64,000 bases of DNA from NCBI GenBank assembly GCA_963966185.1, contig CAWZYM010000122.1:1-64000 (forward strand), read 5' to 3'. Under the pieces are notes generated by a model that saw nothing but the letters and a program-made list of their open reading frames with translations, was not told the origin of the DNA and ran no database searches. Positions 12,519 through 28,038 of this stretch are shown here, one piece after another (positions within the stretch are counted from its first letter, which is position 1; every line of letters starts with the position of its first letter). Both the position numbers and the translations under genes were made by a program. The DNA is from Rhabditoides inermis (taxonomy: Eukaryota > Nematoda > Chromadorea > Rhabditida > Rhabditidae).

Positions 12519-13403
12519 CAAAGGAATGAACTAGTTGTGAGAAATCGTCAGGTTGATATGATGAAAAGTAGAAGTGGTATGATTGACCGTGTTTGCGTTT
12601 GCAACTGGTCTTTCTTTCGAATTGGATTGATTCGAAATCGATAAAGTGATATATGCAAGGTCTGTGAACGGTGCTAGCAGACCCGAACATATATAATTTT
12701 CTCGATGTAATCAATTTCAAAAATTGTTTGGGGCGCGGTGCTCTCGTGAACCAGAGAAATATTTGTGTGAGTTCATTGCGTTTTGCAATAAGTTTATTTC
12801 GTTTTATTTCGTTTCATTGCTTTTTGCAATGAATTTTCTTGTTTCGTTTCAATCGTTTCGTTTAGTTTGTTTCAAAATCTGTGCTCAGAAAAAGCATGGT
12901 GCAAGGATGACAGTAGTTCAATATTTAAATGGTATGATTGACACCTTAATATTTTAGAGAGAGAGAGAGAGAGAGAGAGGGGGCAAAGGATTGAACTAGT
13001 TGTGAGAAATCGTCAGGTTGATATGATGAAAAGTAGAAGTGGCATGATTGACCGTGTTTGCCTTTGCAACTGGTCTTTCTTTCGAATTGAATTGATTCGA
13101 AATCGATAAAAAGATATATGCAAGGTCTGTGAACGGTGCTAGCAGACCCGAAAATATAATTTTCTCGATGTAATCATTTTCAAAAATTGGGGCGTTGTGC
13201 TCTTGTGAACCAGATAAATATTTGTGTGAGTTCATTGCGTTTTGCAATCAGTTTATTTCGTTTCATTGCTTGTTGCAATGAATTTTCTTGTTTCGTTTCA
13301 ATCGTTTCGTTTAGTTTGTTTCAAAATCTGTGCTCAGAAAAAGCATGGTGCAAGGATGACAGTAGTTCAATATTTAAATGGTATGATTGACACCTTAATA
13401 TTT

Positions 13404-13444
<41 letters not shown>

Positions 13445-13880
13445 CAAAGGAATGAACTAGTTGTGAGAAATCGTCAGGTTGATATGATGAAAAGTAGAAG
13501 TGGTATGATTGACCGTGTTTGCGTTTGCAACTGGTCTTTCTTTCGAATTGGATTGATTCGAAATCGATAAAGTGATATATGCAAGGTCTGTGAACGGTGC
13601 TAGCAGACCCGAACATATATAATTTTCTCGATGTAATCAATTTCAAAAATTGTTTGGGGCGCGGTGCTCTCGTGAACCAGAGAAATATTTGTGTGAGTTC
13701 ATTGCGTTTTGCAATAAGTTTATTTCGTTTTATTTCGTTTCATTGCTTTTTGCAATGAATTTTCTTGTTTCGTTTCAATCGTTTCGTTTAGTTTGTTTCA
13801 AAATCTGTGCTCAGAAAAAGCATGGTGCAAGGATGACAGTAGTTCAATATTTAAATGGTATGATTGACACCTTAATATTT

Positions 13881-13937
<57 letters not shown>

Positions 13938-14356
13938 GGATTGAACTAGTTGTGAGAAATCGTCAGGTTGATATGATGAAAAGTAGAAGTGGCATGATTG
14001 ACCGTGTTTGCGTTTGCAACTGGTCTTTCTTTCGAATTGAATTGATTCGAAATCGATAAAAAGATATATGCAAGGTCTGTGAACGGTGCTAGCAGACCCG
14101 AAAATATAATTTTCTCGATGTAATCATTTTCAAAAATTGGGGCGTTGTGCTCTTGTGAACCAGATAAATATTTGTGTGAGTTCATTGCGTTTTGCAATCA
14201 GTTTATTTCGTTTCATTACTTGTTGCAATGAATTTTCTTGTTTCGTTTCAATCGTTTCGTTTAGTTTGTTTTTGAAAATCTGTGCTCAGAAAAAGCATGG
14301 TGCAAGGATGACAGTAGTTCAATATTTAAATGGTATGATTGACACCTTAATATTTT

Positions 14357-14387
<31 letters not shown>

Positions 14388-14824
14388 GCAAAGGAATGAA
14401 CTAGTTGTGAGAAATCGTCAGGTTGATATGATGAAAAGTAGAAGTGGTATGATTGACCGTGTTTGCGTTTGCAACTGGTCTTTCTTTCGAATTGGATTGA
14501 TTCGAAATCGATAAAGTGATATATGCAAGGTCTGTGAACGGTGCTAGCAGACCCGAACATATATAATTTTCTCGATGTAATCAATTTCAAAAATTGTTTG
14601 GGGCGCGGTGCTCTCGTGAACAAGAGAAATATTTGTGTGAGTTCATTGCGTTTTGCAATAAGTTTATTTCGTTTTATTTCGTTTCATTGCTTTTCGCGAT
14701 GAATTTTCTTGTTTCGTTTCAATCGTTTCGTTTAGTTTGTTTCAAAATCTGTGCTCAGAAAAAACATGGTGCAAGGATGACAGTAGTTCAATATTTAAAT
14801 GGTATGATTGACACCTTAATATTT

Positions 14825-14867
<43 letters not shown>

Positions 14868-15287
14868 CAAAGGATTGAACTAGTTGTGAGAAATCGTCAG
14901 GTTGATATGATGAAAAGTAGAAGTGGCATGATTGACCGTGTTTGCGTTTGCAACTGGTCTTTCTTTCGAATTGAATTGATTCGAAATCGATAAAAAGATA
15001 TATGCAAGGTCTGTGAACGGTGCTAGCAGACCCGAAAATATAATTTTCTCGATGTAATCAATTTCAAAAATTGGGGCGTTGTGCTCTTGTGAACCAGATA
15101 AATATTTGTGTGAGTTCATTGCGTTTTGCAATCAGTTTATTTCGTTTCATTGCTTGTTGCAATGAATTTTCTTGTTTCGTTTCAATCGTTTCGTTTAGTT
15201 TGTTTCAAAATCTGTGCTCAGAAAAAGCATGGTGCAAGGATGACAGTAGTTCAATATTTAAATGGTATGATTGACACCTTAATATTT

Positions 15288-15333
<46 letters not shown>

Positions 15334-15768
15334 AAAGGAATGAACTAGTTGTGAGAAATCGTCAGGTTGATATGATGAAAAGTAGAAGTGGTATGATTGA
15401 CCGTGTTTGCGTTTGCAACTGGTCTTTCTTTCGAATTGGATTGATTCGAAATCGATAAAGTGATATATGCAAGGTCTGTGAACGGTGCTAGCAGACCCGA
15501 ACATATATAATTTTCTCGATGTAATCAATTTCAAAAATTGTTTGGGGCGCGGTGCTCTCGTGAACCAGAGAAATATTTGTGTGAGTTCATTGCGTTTTGC
15601 AATAAGTTTATTTCGTTTTATTTCGTTTCATTGCTTTTTACAATGAATTTTCTTGTTTCGTTTCAATCGTTTCGTTTAGTTTGTTTCAAAATCTGTGCTC
15701 AGAAAAAGCATGGTGCAAGGATGACAGTAGTTCAATATTTAAATGGTATGATTGACACCTTAATATTT

Positions 15769-15811
<43 letters not shown>

Positions 15812-16232
15812 CAAAGGATTGAACTAGTTGTGAGAAATCGTCAGGTTGATATGATGAAAAGTAGAAGTGGCATGATTGACCGTGTTTGCGTTTGCAACTG
15901 GTCTTTCTTTCGAATTGAATTGATTCGAAATCGATAAAAAGATATATGCAAGGTCTGTGAACGGTGCTAGCAGACCCGAAAATATAATTTTCTCGATGTA
16001 ATCAATTTCAAAAATTGGGGCGTTGTGCTCTTGTGAACCAGATAAATATTTGTGTGAGTTCATTGCGTTTTGCAATCAGTTTATTTCGTTTCATTGCTTG
16101 TTGCAATGAATTTTCTTGTTTCGTTTCAATCGTTTCGTTTAGTTTGTTTCAAAATCTGTGCTCAGAAAAAGCATGGTGCAAGGATGACAGTAGTTCAATA
16201 TTTAAATGGTATGATTGACACCTTAATATTTT

Positions 16233-16263
<31 letters not shown>

Positions 16264-16697
16264 AAGGAATGAACTAGTTGTGAGAAATCGTCAGGTTGAT
16301 ATGATGAAAAGTAGAAGTGGTATGATTGACCGTGTTTGCGTTTGCAACTGGTCTTTCTTTCGAATTGGATTGATTCGAAATCGATAAAGTGATATATGCA
16401 AGGTCTGTGAACGGTGCTAGCAGACCCGAACATATATAATTTTCTCGATGTAATCAATTTCAAAAATTGTTTGGGGCGCGGTGCTCTCGTGAACCAGAGA
16501 AATATTTGTGTGAGTTCATTGCGTTTTGCAATAAGTTTATTTCGTTTTATTTCGTTTCATTGCTTTTTGCAATGAATTTTCTTGTTTCGTTTCAATCGTT
16601 TCGTTTAGTTTGTTTCAAAATCTGTGCTCAGAAAAAGCATGGTGCAAGGATGACAGTAGTTCAATATTTAAATGGTATGATTGACACCTTAATATTT

Positions 16698-16758
<61 letters not shown>

Positions 16759-17174
16759 GGATTGAACTAGTTGTGAGAAATCGTCAGGTTGATATGATGA
16801 AAAGTAGAAGTGGCATGATTGACCGTGTTTGCGTTTGCAACTGGTCTTTCTTTCGAATTGAATTGATTCGAAATCGATAAAAAGATATATGCAAGGTCTG
16901 TGAACGGTGCTAGCAGACCCGAAAATATAATTTTCTCGATGTAATCATTTTCAAAAATTGGGGCGTTGTGCTCTTGTGAACCAGATAAATATTTGTGTGA
17001 GTTCATTGCGTTTTGCAATCAGTTTATTTCGTTTCATTGCTTTTTACAATGAATTTTCTTGTTTCGTTTCAATCGTTTCGTTTAGTTTGTTTCAAAATCT
17101 GTGCTCAGAAAAAGCATGGTGCAAGGATGACAGTAGTTCAATATTTAAATGGTATGATTGACACCTTAATATTT

Positions 17175-17217
<43 letters not shown>

Positions 17218-17638
17218 CAAAGGATTGAACTAGTTGTGAGAAATCGTCAGGTTGATATGATGAAAAGTAGAAGTGGCATGATTGACCGTGTTTGCGTTTG
17301 CAACTGGTCTTTCTTTCGAATTGAATTGATTCGAAATCGATAAAAAGATATATGCAAGGTCTGTGAACGGTGCTAGCAGACCCGAAAATATAATTTTCTC
17401 GATGTAATCAATTTCAAAAATTGGGGCGTTGTGCTCTTGTGAACCAGATAAATATTTGTGTGAGTTCATTGCGTTTTGCAATCAGTTTATTTCGTTTCAT
17501 TGCTTGTTGCAATGAATTTTCTTGTTTCGTTTCAATCGTTTCGTTTAGTTTGTTTCAAAATCTGTGCTCAGAAAAAGCATGGTGCAAGGATGACAGTAGT
17601 TCAATATTTAAATGGTATGATTGACACCTTAATATTTT

Positions 17639-17669
<31 letters not shown>

Positions 17670-18103
17670 AAGGAATGAACTAGTTGTGAGAAATCGTCAG
17701 GTTGATATGATGAAAAGTAGAAGTGGTATGATTGACCGTGTTTGCGTTTGCAACTGGTCTTTCTTTCGAATTGGATTGATTCGAAATCGATAAAGTGATA
17801 TATGCAAGGTCTGTGAACGGTGCTAGCAGACCCGAACATATATAATTTTCTCGATGTAATCAATTTCAAAAATTGTTTGGGGCGCGGTGCTCTCGTGAAC
17901 CAGAGAAATATTTGTGTGAGTTCATTGCGTTTTGCAATAAGTTTATTTCGTTTTATTTCGTTTCATTGCTTTTTGCAATGAATTTTCTTGTTTCGTTTCA
18001 ATCGTTTCGTTTAGTTTGTTTCAAAATCTGTGCTCAGAAAAAGCATGGTGCAAGGATGACAGTAGTTCAATATTTAAATGGTATGATTGACACCTTAATA
18101 TTT

Positions 18104-18153
<50 letters not shown>

Positions 18154-18576
18154 GCAAAGGAATGAACTAGTTGTGAGAAATCGTCAGGTTGATATGATGA
18201 AAAGTAGAAGTGGCATGATTGACCGTGTTTGCGTTTGCAACTGGTCTTTCTTTCGAATTGAATTGATTCGAAATCGATAAAAAGATATATGCAAGGTCTG
18301 TGAACGGTGCTAGCAGACCCGAAAATATAATTTTCTCGATGTAATCATTTTCAAAAATTGGGGCGTTGTGCTCTTGTGAACCAGATAAATATTTGTGTGA
18401 GTTCATTGCGTTTTGCAATCAGTTTATTTCGTTTCATTGCTTGTTGCAATGAATTTTCTTGTTTCGTTTCAATCGTTTCGTTTAGTTTGTTTTTGAAAAT
18501 CTGTGCTCAGAAAAAGCATGGTGCAAGGATGACAGTAGTTCAATATTTAAATGGTATGATTGACACCTTAATATTT

Positions 18577-18620
<44 letters not shown>

Positions 18621-19057
18621 GCAAAGGAATGAACTAGTTGTGAGAAATCGTCAGGTTGATATGATGAAAAGTAGAAGTGGTATGATTGACCGTGTTTGCG
18701 TTTGCAACTGGTCTTTCTTTCGAATTGGATTGATTCGAAATCGATAAAGTGATATATGCAAGGTCTGTGAACGGTGCTAGCAGACCCGAACATATATAAT
18801 TTTCTCGATGTAATCAATTTCAAAAATTGTTTGGGGCGCGGTGCTCTCGTGAACAAGAGAAATATTTGTGTGAGTTCATTGCGTTTTGCAATAAGTTTAT
18901 TTCGTTTTATTTCGTTTCATTGCTTTTCGCGATGAATTTTCTTGTTTCGTTTCAATCGTTTCGTTTAGTTTGTTTCAAAATCTGTGCTCAGAAAAAGCAT
19001 GGTGCAAGGATGACAGTAGTTCAATATTTAAATGGTATGATTGACACCTTAATATTT

Positions 19058-19099
<42 letters not shown>

Positions 19100-19536
19100 G
19101 CAAAGGAATGAACTAGTTGTGAGAAATCGTCAGGTTGATATGATGAAAAGTAGAAGTGGTATGATTGACCGTGTTTGCGTTTGCAACTGGTCTTTCTTTC
19201 GAATTGGATTGATTCGAAATCGATAAAGTGATATATGCAAGGTCTGTGAACGGTGCTAGCAGACCCGAACATATATAATTTTCTCGATGTAATCAATTTC
19301 AAAAATTGTTTGGGGCGCGGTGCTCTCGTGAACCAGAGAAATATTTGTGTGAGTTCATTGCGTTTTGCAATAAGTTTATTTCGTTTTATTTCGTTTCATT
19401 GCTTTTTACAATGAATTTTCTTGTTTCGTTTCAATCGTTTCGTTTAGTTTGTTTCAAAATCTGTGCTCAGAAAAAGCATGGTGCAAGGATGACAGTAGTT
19501 CAATATTTAAATGGTATGATTGACACCTTAATATTT

Positions 19537-19591
<55 letters not shown>

Positions 19592-20011
19592 CAAAGGATT
19601 GAACTAGTTGTGAGAAATCGTCAGGTTGATATGATGAAAAGTAGAAGTGGCATGATTGACCGTGTTTGCGTTTGCAACTGGTCTTTCTTTCGAATTGAAT
19701 TGATTCGAAATCGATAAAAAGATATATGCAAGGTCTGTGAACGGTGCTAGCAGACCCGAAAATATAATTTTCTCGATGTAATCAATTTCAAAAATTGGGG
19801 CGTTGTGCTCTTGTGAACCAGATAAATATTTGTGTGAGTTCATTGCGTTTTGCAATCAGTTTATTTCGTTTCATTGCTTGTTGCAATGAATTTTCTTGTT
19901 TCGTTTCAATCGTTTCGTTTAGTTTGTTTCAAAATCTGTGCTCAGAAAAAGCATGGTGCAAGGATGACAGTAGTTCAATATTTAAATGGTATGATTGACA
20001 CCTTAATATTT

Positions 20012-20047
<36 letters not shown>

Positions 20048-20489
20048 CAAAGGAATGAACTAGTTGTGAGAAATCGTCAGGTTGATATGATGAAAAGTAG
20101 AAGTGGTATGATTATGATTGACCGTGTTTGCGTTTGCAACTGGTCTTTCTTTCGAATTGGATTGATTCGAAATCGATAAAGTGATATATGCAAGGTCTGT
20201 GAACGGTGCTAGCAGACCCGAACATATATAATTTTCTCGATGTAATCAATTTCAAAAATTGTTTGGGGCGCGGTGCTCTCGTGAACCAGAGAAATATTTG
20301 TGTGAGTTCATTGCGTTTTGCAATAAGTTTATTTCGTTTTATTTCGTTTCATTGCTTTTTGCAATGAATTTTCTTGTTTCGTTTCAATCGTTTCGTTTAG
20401 TTTGTTTCAAAATCTGTGCTCAGAAAAAGCATGGTGCAAGGATGACAGTAGTTCAATATTTAAATGGTATGATTGACACCTTAATATTT

Positions 20490-20545
<56 letters not shown>

Positions 20546-20980
20546 AAAGGATTGAACTAGTTGTGAGAAATCGTCAGGTTGATATGATGAAAAGTAGAAG
20601 TGGTATGATTGACCGTGTTTGCGTTTGCAACTGGTCTTTCTTTCGAATTGGATTGATTCGAAATCGATAAAGTGATATATGCAAGGTCTGTGAACGGTGC
20701 TAGCAGACCCGAACATATATAATTTTCTCGATGTAATCAATTTCAAAAATTGTTTGGGGCGCGGTGCTCTCGTGAACCAGAGAAATATTTGTGTGAGTTC
20801 ATTGCGTTTTGCAATAAGTTTATTTCGTTTTATTTCGTTTCATTGCTTTTTGCAATGAATTTTCTTGTTTCGTTTCAATCGTTTCGTTTAGTTTGTTTCA
20901 AAATCTGTGCTCAGAAAAAGCATGGTGCAAGGATGACAGTAATTCAATATTTAAATGGTATGATTGACACCTTAATATTT

Positions 20981-21013
<33 letters not shown>

Positions 21014-21435
21014 CAAAGGATTGAACTAGTTGTGAGAAATCGTCAGGTTGATATGATGAAAAGTAGAAGTGGCATGATTGACCGTGTTTGCGTTTGCAAC
21101 TGGTCTTTCTTTCGAATTGAATTGATTCGAAATCGGTAAAAAGATATATGCAAGGTCTGTGAACGGTGCTAGCAGACCCGAAAATATAATTTTCTCGATG
21201 TAATCATTTTCAAAAATTGGGGCGTTGTGCTCTTGTGAACCAGATAAATATTTGTGTGAGTTCATTGCGTTTTGCAATCAGTTTATTTCGTTTCATTGCT
21301 TGTTGCAATGAATTTTCTTGTTTCGTTTCAATCGTTTCGTTTAGTTTGTTTTTGAAAATCTGTGCTCAGAAAAAGCATGGTGCAAGGATGACAGTAGTTC
21401 AATATTTAAATGGTATGATTGACACCTTAATATTT

Positions 21436-21481
<46 letters not shown>

Positions 21482-22365
21482 AAAGGAATGAACTAGTTGT
21501 GAGAAATCGTCAGGTTGATATGATGAAAAGTAGAAGTGGTATGATTGACCGTGTTTGCGTTTGCAACTGGTCTTTCTTTCGAATTGGATTGATTCGAAAT
21601 CGATAAAGTGATATATGCAAGGTCTGTGAACGGTGCTAGCAGACCCGAACATATATAATTTTCTCGATGTAATCAATTTCAAAAATTGTTTGGGGCGCGG
21701 TGCTCTCGTGAACCAGAGAAATATTTGTGTGAGTTCATTGCGTTTTGCAATAAGTTTATTTCGTTTTATTTCGTTTCATTGCTTTTTGCAATGAATTTTC
21801 TTGTTTCGTTTCAATCGTTTCGTTTAGTTTGTTTCAAAATCTGTGCTCAGAAAAAGCATGGTGCAAGGATGACAGTAGTTCAATATTTAAATGGTATGAT
21901 TGACACCTTAATATTTTAGAGAGAGAGAGAGAGAGAGAGAGGGCAAAGGATTGAACTAGTTGTGAGAAATCGTCAGGTTGATATGATGAAAAGTAGAAGT
22001 GGCATGATTGACCGTGTTTGCGTTTGCAACTGGTCTTTCTTTCGAATTGAATTGATTCGAAATCGATAAAAAGATATATGCAAGGTCTGTGAACGGTGCT
22101 AGCAGACCCGAAAATATAATTTTCTCGATGTAATCAATTTCAAAAATTGGGGCGTTGTGCTCTTGTGAACCAGATAAATATTTGTGTGAATTCATTGCGT
22201 TTTGCAATCAGTTTATTTCGTTTCATTGCTTGTTGCAATGAATTTTCTTGTTTCGTTTCAATCGTTTCGTTTAGTTTGTTTTTGAAAATCTGTGCTCAGA
22301 AAAAGCATGGTGCAAGGATGACAGTAGTTCAATATTTAAATGGTATGATTGACACCTTAATATTT

Positions 22366-22399
<34 letters not shown>

Positions 22400-22600
22400 G
22401 CAAAGGAATGAACTAGTTGTGAGAAATCGTCAGGTTGATATGATGAAAAGTAGAAGTGGTATGATTGACCGTGTTTGCGTTTGCAACTGGTCTTTCTTTC
22501 GAATTGGATTGATTCGAAATCGATAAAGTGATATATGCAAGGTCTGTGAACGGTGCTAGCAGACCCGAACATACATATATAATTTTCTCGATGTAATCAA
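12240..22600 (+). repeat. array block 2: C-B dimer higher-order repeat, about 0.95 kb
   Basis: Subtype C (landmarks 12267, 13187, 14137, 15071, 16015 and so on) alternates with subtype B (12724, 13650, 14594, 15538, 16467 and so on). The register slips at three places: two C units in a row (16958, 17421), two B units in a row (18827, 19306) and again (20259, 20750). These slips are typical of unequal exchange. A unique 6-nt duplication, ATGATTATGATT, occurs at about 20108. Confidence 0.85.
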
Positions 22601-22840
22601 TTTCAAAAATTGTTTGGGGCGCGGTGCTCTCGTGAACCAGAGAAATATTTGTGTGAGTTCATTGCGTTTTGCAATAAGTTTATTTCGTTTTATTTCGTTT
22701 CATTGCTTTTCGCGATGAATTTTCTTGTTTCGTTTCAATCGTTTCGTTTAGTTTGTTTCAAAATCTGTGCTCAGAAAAAGCATGGTGCAAGGATGACAGT
22801 AGTTCAATATTTAAATGGTATGATTGACACCTTAATATTT

Positions 22841-22875
<35 letters not shown>

Positions 22876-23301
22876 CAAAGGATTGAACTAGTTGTGAGAA
22901 ATCGTCAGGTTGATATGATGAAAAGTAGAAGTGGCATGATTGACCGTGTTTGCGTTTGCAACTGGTCTTTCTTTCGAATTGAATTGATTCGAAATCGATA
23001 AAGTGATATATGCAAGGTCTGTGAACGGTGCTAGCAGATCCGAACATATATAATTTTCTCGATGTAATCAATTTCAAAAATTGTTTGGGGCGCGGTGCTC
23101 TTGTGAACCAGAGAAATATTTGTGTGAGTTCATTGCGTTTTGCAATCAGTTTATTTCGTTTCATTGCTTGTTGCAATGAATTTTCTTGTTTCGTTTCAAT
23201 CGTTTCGTTTAGTTTGTTTCAAAATCTGTGCTCAGAAAAAGCATGGTGCAAGGATGACAGTAGTTCAATATTTAAATGGTATGATTGACACCTTAATATT
23301 T

Positions 23302-23338
<37 letters not shown>

Positions 23339-23760
23339 CAAAGGATTGAACTAGTTGTGAGAAATCGTCAGGTTGATATGATGAAAAGTAGAAGTGGCAT
23401 GATTGACCGTGTTTGCGTTTGCAACTGGTCTTTCTTTCGAATTGAATTGATTCGAAATCGATAAAAAGATATATGCAAGGTCTGTGAACGGTGCTAGCAG
23501 ACCCGAAAATATAATTTTCTCGATGTAATCAATTTCAAAAATTGGGGCGTTGTGCTCTTGTGAACCAGATAAATATTTGTGTGAATTCATTGCGTTTTGC
23601 AATCAGTTTATTTCGTTTCATTGCTTGTTGCAATGAATTTTCTTGTTTCGTTTCAATCGTTTCGTTTAGTTTGTTTTTGAAAATCTGTGCTCAGAAAAAG
23701 CATGGTGCAAGGATGACAGTAGTTCAATATTTAAATGGTATGATTGACACCTTAATATTT

Positions 23761-23808
<48 letters not shown>

Positions 23809-24245
23809 GCAAAGGAATGAACTAGTTGTGAGAAATCGTCAGGTTGATATGATGAAAAGTAGAAGTGGTATGATTGACCGTGTTTGCGTTTGCAACTGGT
23901 CTTTCTTTCGAATTGGATTGATTCGAAATCGATAAAGTGATATATGCAAGGTCTGTGAACGGTGCTAGCAGACCCGAACATATATAATTTTCTCGATGTA
24001 ATCAATTTCAAAAATTGTTTGGGGCGCGGTGCTCTCGTGAACCAGAGAAATATTTGTGTGAGTTCATTGCGTTTTGCAATAAGTTTATTTCGTTTTATTT
24101 CGTTTCATTGCTTTTCGCGATGAATTTTCTTGTTTCGTTTCAATCGTTTCGTTTAGTTTGTTTCAAAATCTGTGCTCAGAAAAAGCATGGTGCAAGGATG
24201 ACAGTAGTTCAATATTTAAATGGTATGATTGACACCTTAATATTT

Positions 24246-24294
<49 letters not shown>

Positions 24295-24720
24295 CAAAGG
24301 ATTGAACTAGTTGTGAGAAATCGTCAGGTTGATATGATGAAAAGTAGAAGTGGCATGATTGACCGTGTTTGCGTTTGCAACTGGTCTTTCTTTCGAATTG
24401 AATTGATTCGAAATCGATAAAGTGATATATGCAAGGTCTGTGAACGGTGCTAGCAGATCCGAACATATATAATTTTCTCGATGTAATCAATTTCAAAAAT
24501 TGTTTGGGGCGCGGTGCTCTTGTGAACCAGAGAAATATTTGTGTGAGTTCATTGCGTTTTGCAATCAGTTTATTTCGTTTCATTGCTTGTTGCAATGAAT
24601 TTTCTTGTTTCGTTTCAATCGTTTCGTTTAGTTTGTTTCAAAATCTGTGCTCAGAAAAAGCATGGTGCAAGGATGACAGTAGTTCAATATTTAAATGGTA
24701 TGATTGACACCTTAATATTT

Positions 24721-24761
<41 letters not shown>

Positions 24762-25184
24762 CAAAGGATTGAACTAGTTGTGAGAAATCGTCAGGTTGAT
24801 ATGATGAAAAGTAGAAGTGGCATGATTGACCGTGTTTGCGTTTGCAACTGGTCTTTCTTTCGAATTGAATTGATTCGAAATCGATAAAAAGATATATGCA
24901 AGGTCTGTGAACGGTGCTAGCAGACCCGAAAATATAATTTTCTCGATGTAATCAATTTCAAAAATTGGGGCGTTGTGCTCTTGTGAACCAGATAAATATT
25001 TGTGTGAATTCATTGCGTTTTGCAATCAGTTTATTTCGTTTCATTGCTTGTTGCAATGAATTTTCTTGTTTCGTTTCAATCGTTTCGTTTAGTTTGTTTT
25101 TGAAAATCTGTGCTCAGAAAAAGCATGGTGCAAGGATGACAGTAGTTCAATATTTAAATGGTATGATTGACACCTTAATATTTT

Positions 25185-25215
<31 letters not shown>

Positions 25216-25652
25216 GCAAAGGAATGAACTAGTTGTGAGAAATCGTCAGGTTGATATGATGAAAAGTAGAAGTGGTATGATTGACCGTGTTTGCGTTTGC
25301 AACTGGTCTTTCTTTCGAATTGGATTGATTCGAAATCGATAAAGTGATATATGCAAGGTCTGTGAACGGTGCTAGCAGACCCGAACATATATAATTTTCT
25401 CGATGTAATCAATTTCAAAAATTGTTTGGGGCGCGGTGCTCTCGTGAACCAGAGAAATATTTGTGTGAGTTCATTGCGTTTTGCAATAAGTTTATTTCGT
25501 TTTATTTCGTTTCATTGCTTTTCGCGATGAATTTTCTTGTTTCGTTTCAATCGTTTCGTTTAGTTTGTTTCAAAATCTGTGCTCAGAAAAAGCATGGTGC
25601 AAGGATGACAGTAGTTCAATATTTAAATGGTATGATTGACACCTTAATATTT

Positions 25653-25689
<37 letters not shown>

Positions 25690-26115
25690 CAAAGGATTGA
25701 ACTAGTTGTGAGAAATCGTCAGGTTGATATGATGAAAAGTAGAAGTGGCATGATTGACCGTGTTTGCGTTTGCAACTGGTCTTTCTTTCGAATTGAATTG
25801 ATTCGAAATCGATAAAGTGATATATGCAAGGTCTGTGAACGGTGCTAGCAGATCCGAACATATATAATTTTCTCGATGTAATCAATTTCAAAAATTGTTT
25901 GGGGCGCGGTGCTCTTGTGAACCAGAGAAATATTTGTGTGAGTTCATTGCGTTTTGCAATCAGTTTATTTCGTTTCATTGCTTGTTGCAATGAATTTTCT
26001 TGTTTCGTTTCAATCGTTTCGTTTAGTTTGTTTCAAAATCTGTGCTCAGAAAAAGCATGGTGCAAGGATGATAGTAGTTAAATAATTGAATGGTATGATT
26101 GACACCTTAATATTT

Positions 26116-26154
<39 letters not shown>

Positions 26155-26850
26155 CAAAGATTGAACTAGTTGTGAGAAATCGTCAGGTTGATATGATGAA
26201 AAGTAGAAGTGGCATGATTGACCGTGTTTGCGTTTGCAACTGGTCTTTCTTTCGAATTGAATTGATTCGAAATCGATAAAGTGATATATGCAAGGTCTGT
26301 GAACGGTGCTAGCAGATCCGAACATATATAATTTTCTCGATGTAATCAATTTCAAAAATTGTTTGGGGCGCGGTGCTCTTGTGAACCAGATAAATATTTG
26401 TGTGAATTCATTGCGTTTTGCAATCAGTTTATTTCGTTTCATTGCTTGTTGCAATGAATTTTCTTGTTTCGTTTCAATCGTTTCGTTTAGTTTGTTTTTG
26501 AAAATCTGTGCTCAGAAAAAGCATGGTGCAAGGATGACAGTAGTTCAATATTTAAATGGTATGATTGACACCTTAATATTTTAGAGAGAGAGAGAGAGAG
26601 AGAGGGGGCAAAGGAATGAACTAGTTGTGAGAAATCGTCAGGTTGATATGATGAAAAGTAGAAGTGGTATGATTGACCGTGTTTGCGTTTGCAACTGGTC
26701 TTTCTTTCGAATTGGATTGATTCGAAATCGATAAAGTGATATATGCAAGGTCTGTGAACGGTGCTAGCAGACCCGAACATATATAATTTTCTCGATGTAA
26801 TCAATTTCAAAAATTGTTTGGGGCGCGGTGCTCTCGTGAACCAGAGAAAT
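22600..26850 (+). repeat. array block 3: B-A-C trimer higher-order repeat, about 1.41 kb
   Basis: The order B, A, C recurs with B landmarks at 22610, 24015 and 25422 (spacings 1405 and 1407), A near 23080, 24500 and 25895, and C at 23542 and 24965. In the third period the C position is taken by a mosaic A/C monomer at about 26306-26580. Confidence 0.82.
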
Positions 26851-27044
26851 ATTTGTGTGAGTTCATTGCGTTTTGCAATAAGTTTATTTCGTTTTATTTC
26901 GTTTCATTGCTTTTCGCGATGAATTTTCTTGTTTCGTTTCAATCGTTTCGTTTAGTTTGTTTCAAAATCTGTGCTCAGAAAAAGCATGGTGCAAGGATGA
27001 TAGTAGTTCAATAATTGAATGGTATGATTGACACCTTAATATTT

Positions 27045-27085
<41 letters not shown>

Positions 27086-27511
27086 CAAAGATTGAACTAG
27101 TTGTGAGAAATCGTCAGGTTGATATGATGAAAAGTAGAAGTGGCATGATTGACCGTGTTTGCGTTTGCAACTGGTCTTTCTTTCGAATTGAATTGATTCG
27201 AAATCGATAAAGTGATATATGCAAGGTCTGTGAACGGTGCTAGCAGATCCGAACATATATAATTTTCTCGATGTAATCAATTTCAAAAATTGTTTGGGGC
27301 GCGGTGCTCTTGTGAACCAGAGAAATATTTGTGTGAATTCATTGCGTTTTGCAATCAGTTTTATTTCGTTTCATTGCTTTTCGCGATGAATTTTCTTGTT
27401 TCGTTTCAATCGTTTCGTTTAGTTTGTTTCAAAATCTGTGCTCAGAAAAAGCATGGTGCAAGGATGACAGTAGTTCAATATTTAAATGGTATGATTGACA
27501 CCTTAATATTT

Positions 27512-27563
<52 letters not shown>

Positions 27564-27999
27564 CAAAGGAATGAACTAGTTGTGAGAAATCGTCAGGTTG
27601 ATATGATGAAAAGTAGAAGTGGTATGATTGACCGTGTTTGCGTTTGCAACTGGTCTTTCTTTCGAATTGGATTGATTCGAAATCGATAAAGTGATATATG
27701 CAAGGTCTGTGAACGGTGCTAACAGACCCGAACATATATAATTTTCTCGATGTAATCAATTTCAAAAATTGTTTGGGGCGCGGTGCTCTCGTGAACCAGA
27801 GAAATATTTGTGTGAGTTCATTGCGTTTTGCAATCAGTTTATTTCGTTTTATTTCGTTTCATTGCTTTTCGCGATGAATTTTCTTGTTTCGTTTCAATCG
27901 TTTCGTTTAGTTTGTTTCAAAATCTGTGCTCAGAAAAAGCATGGTGCAAGGATGACAGTAGTTCAATAATTGAATGGTATGATTGACACCTTAATATTT

Positions 28000-28038
<39 letters not shown>

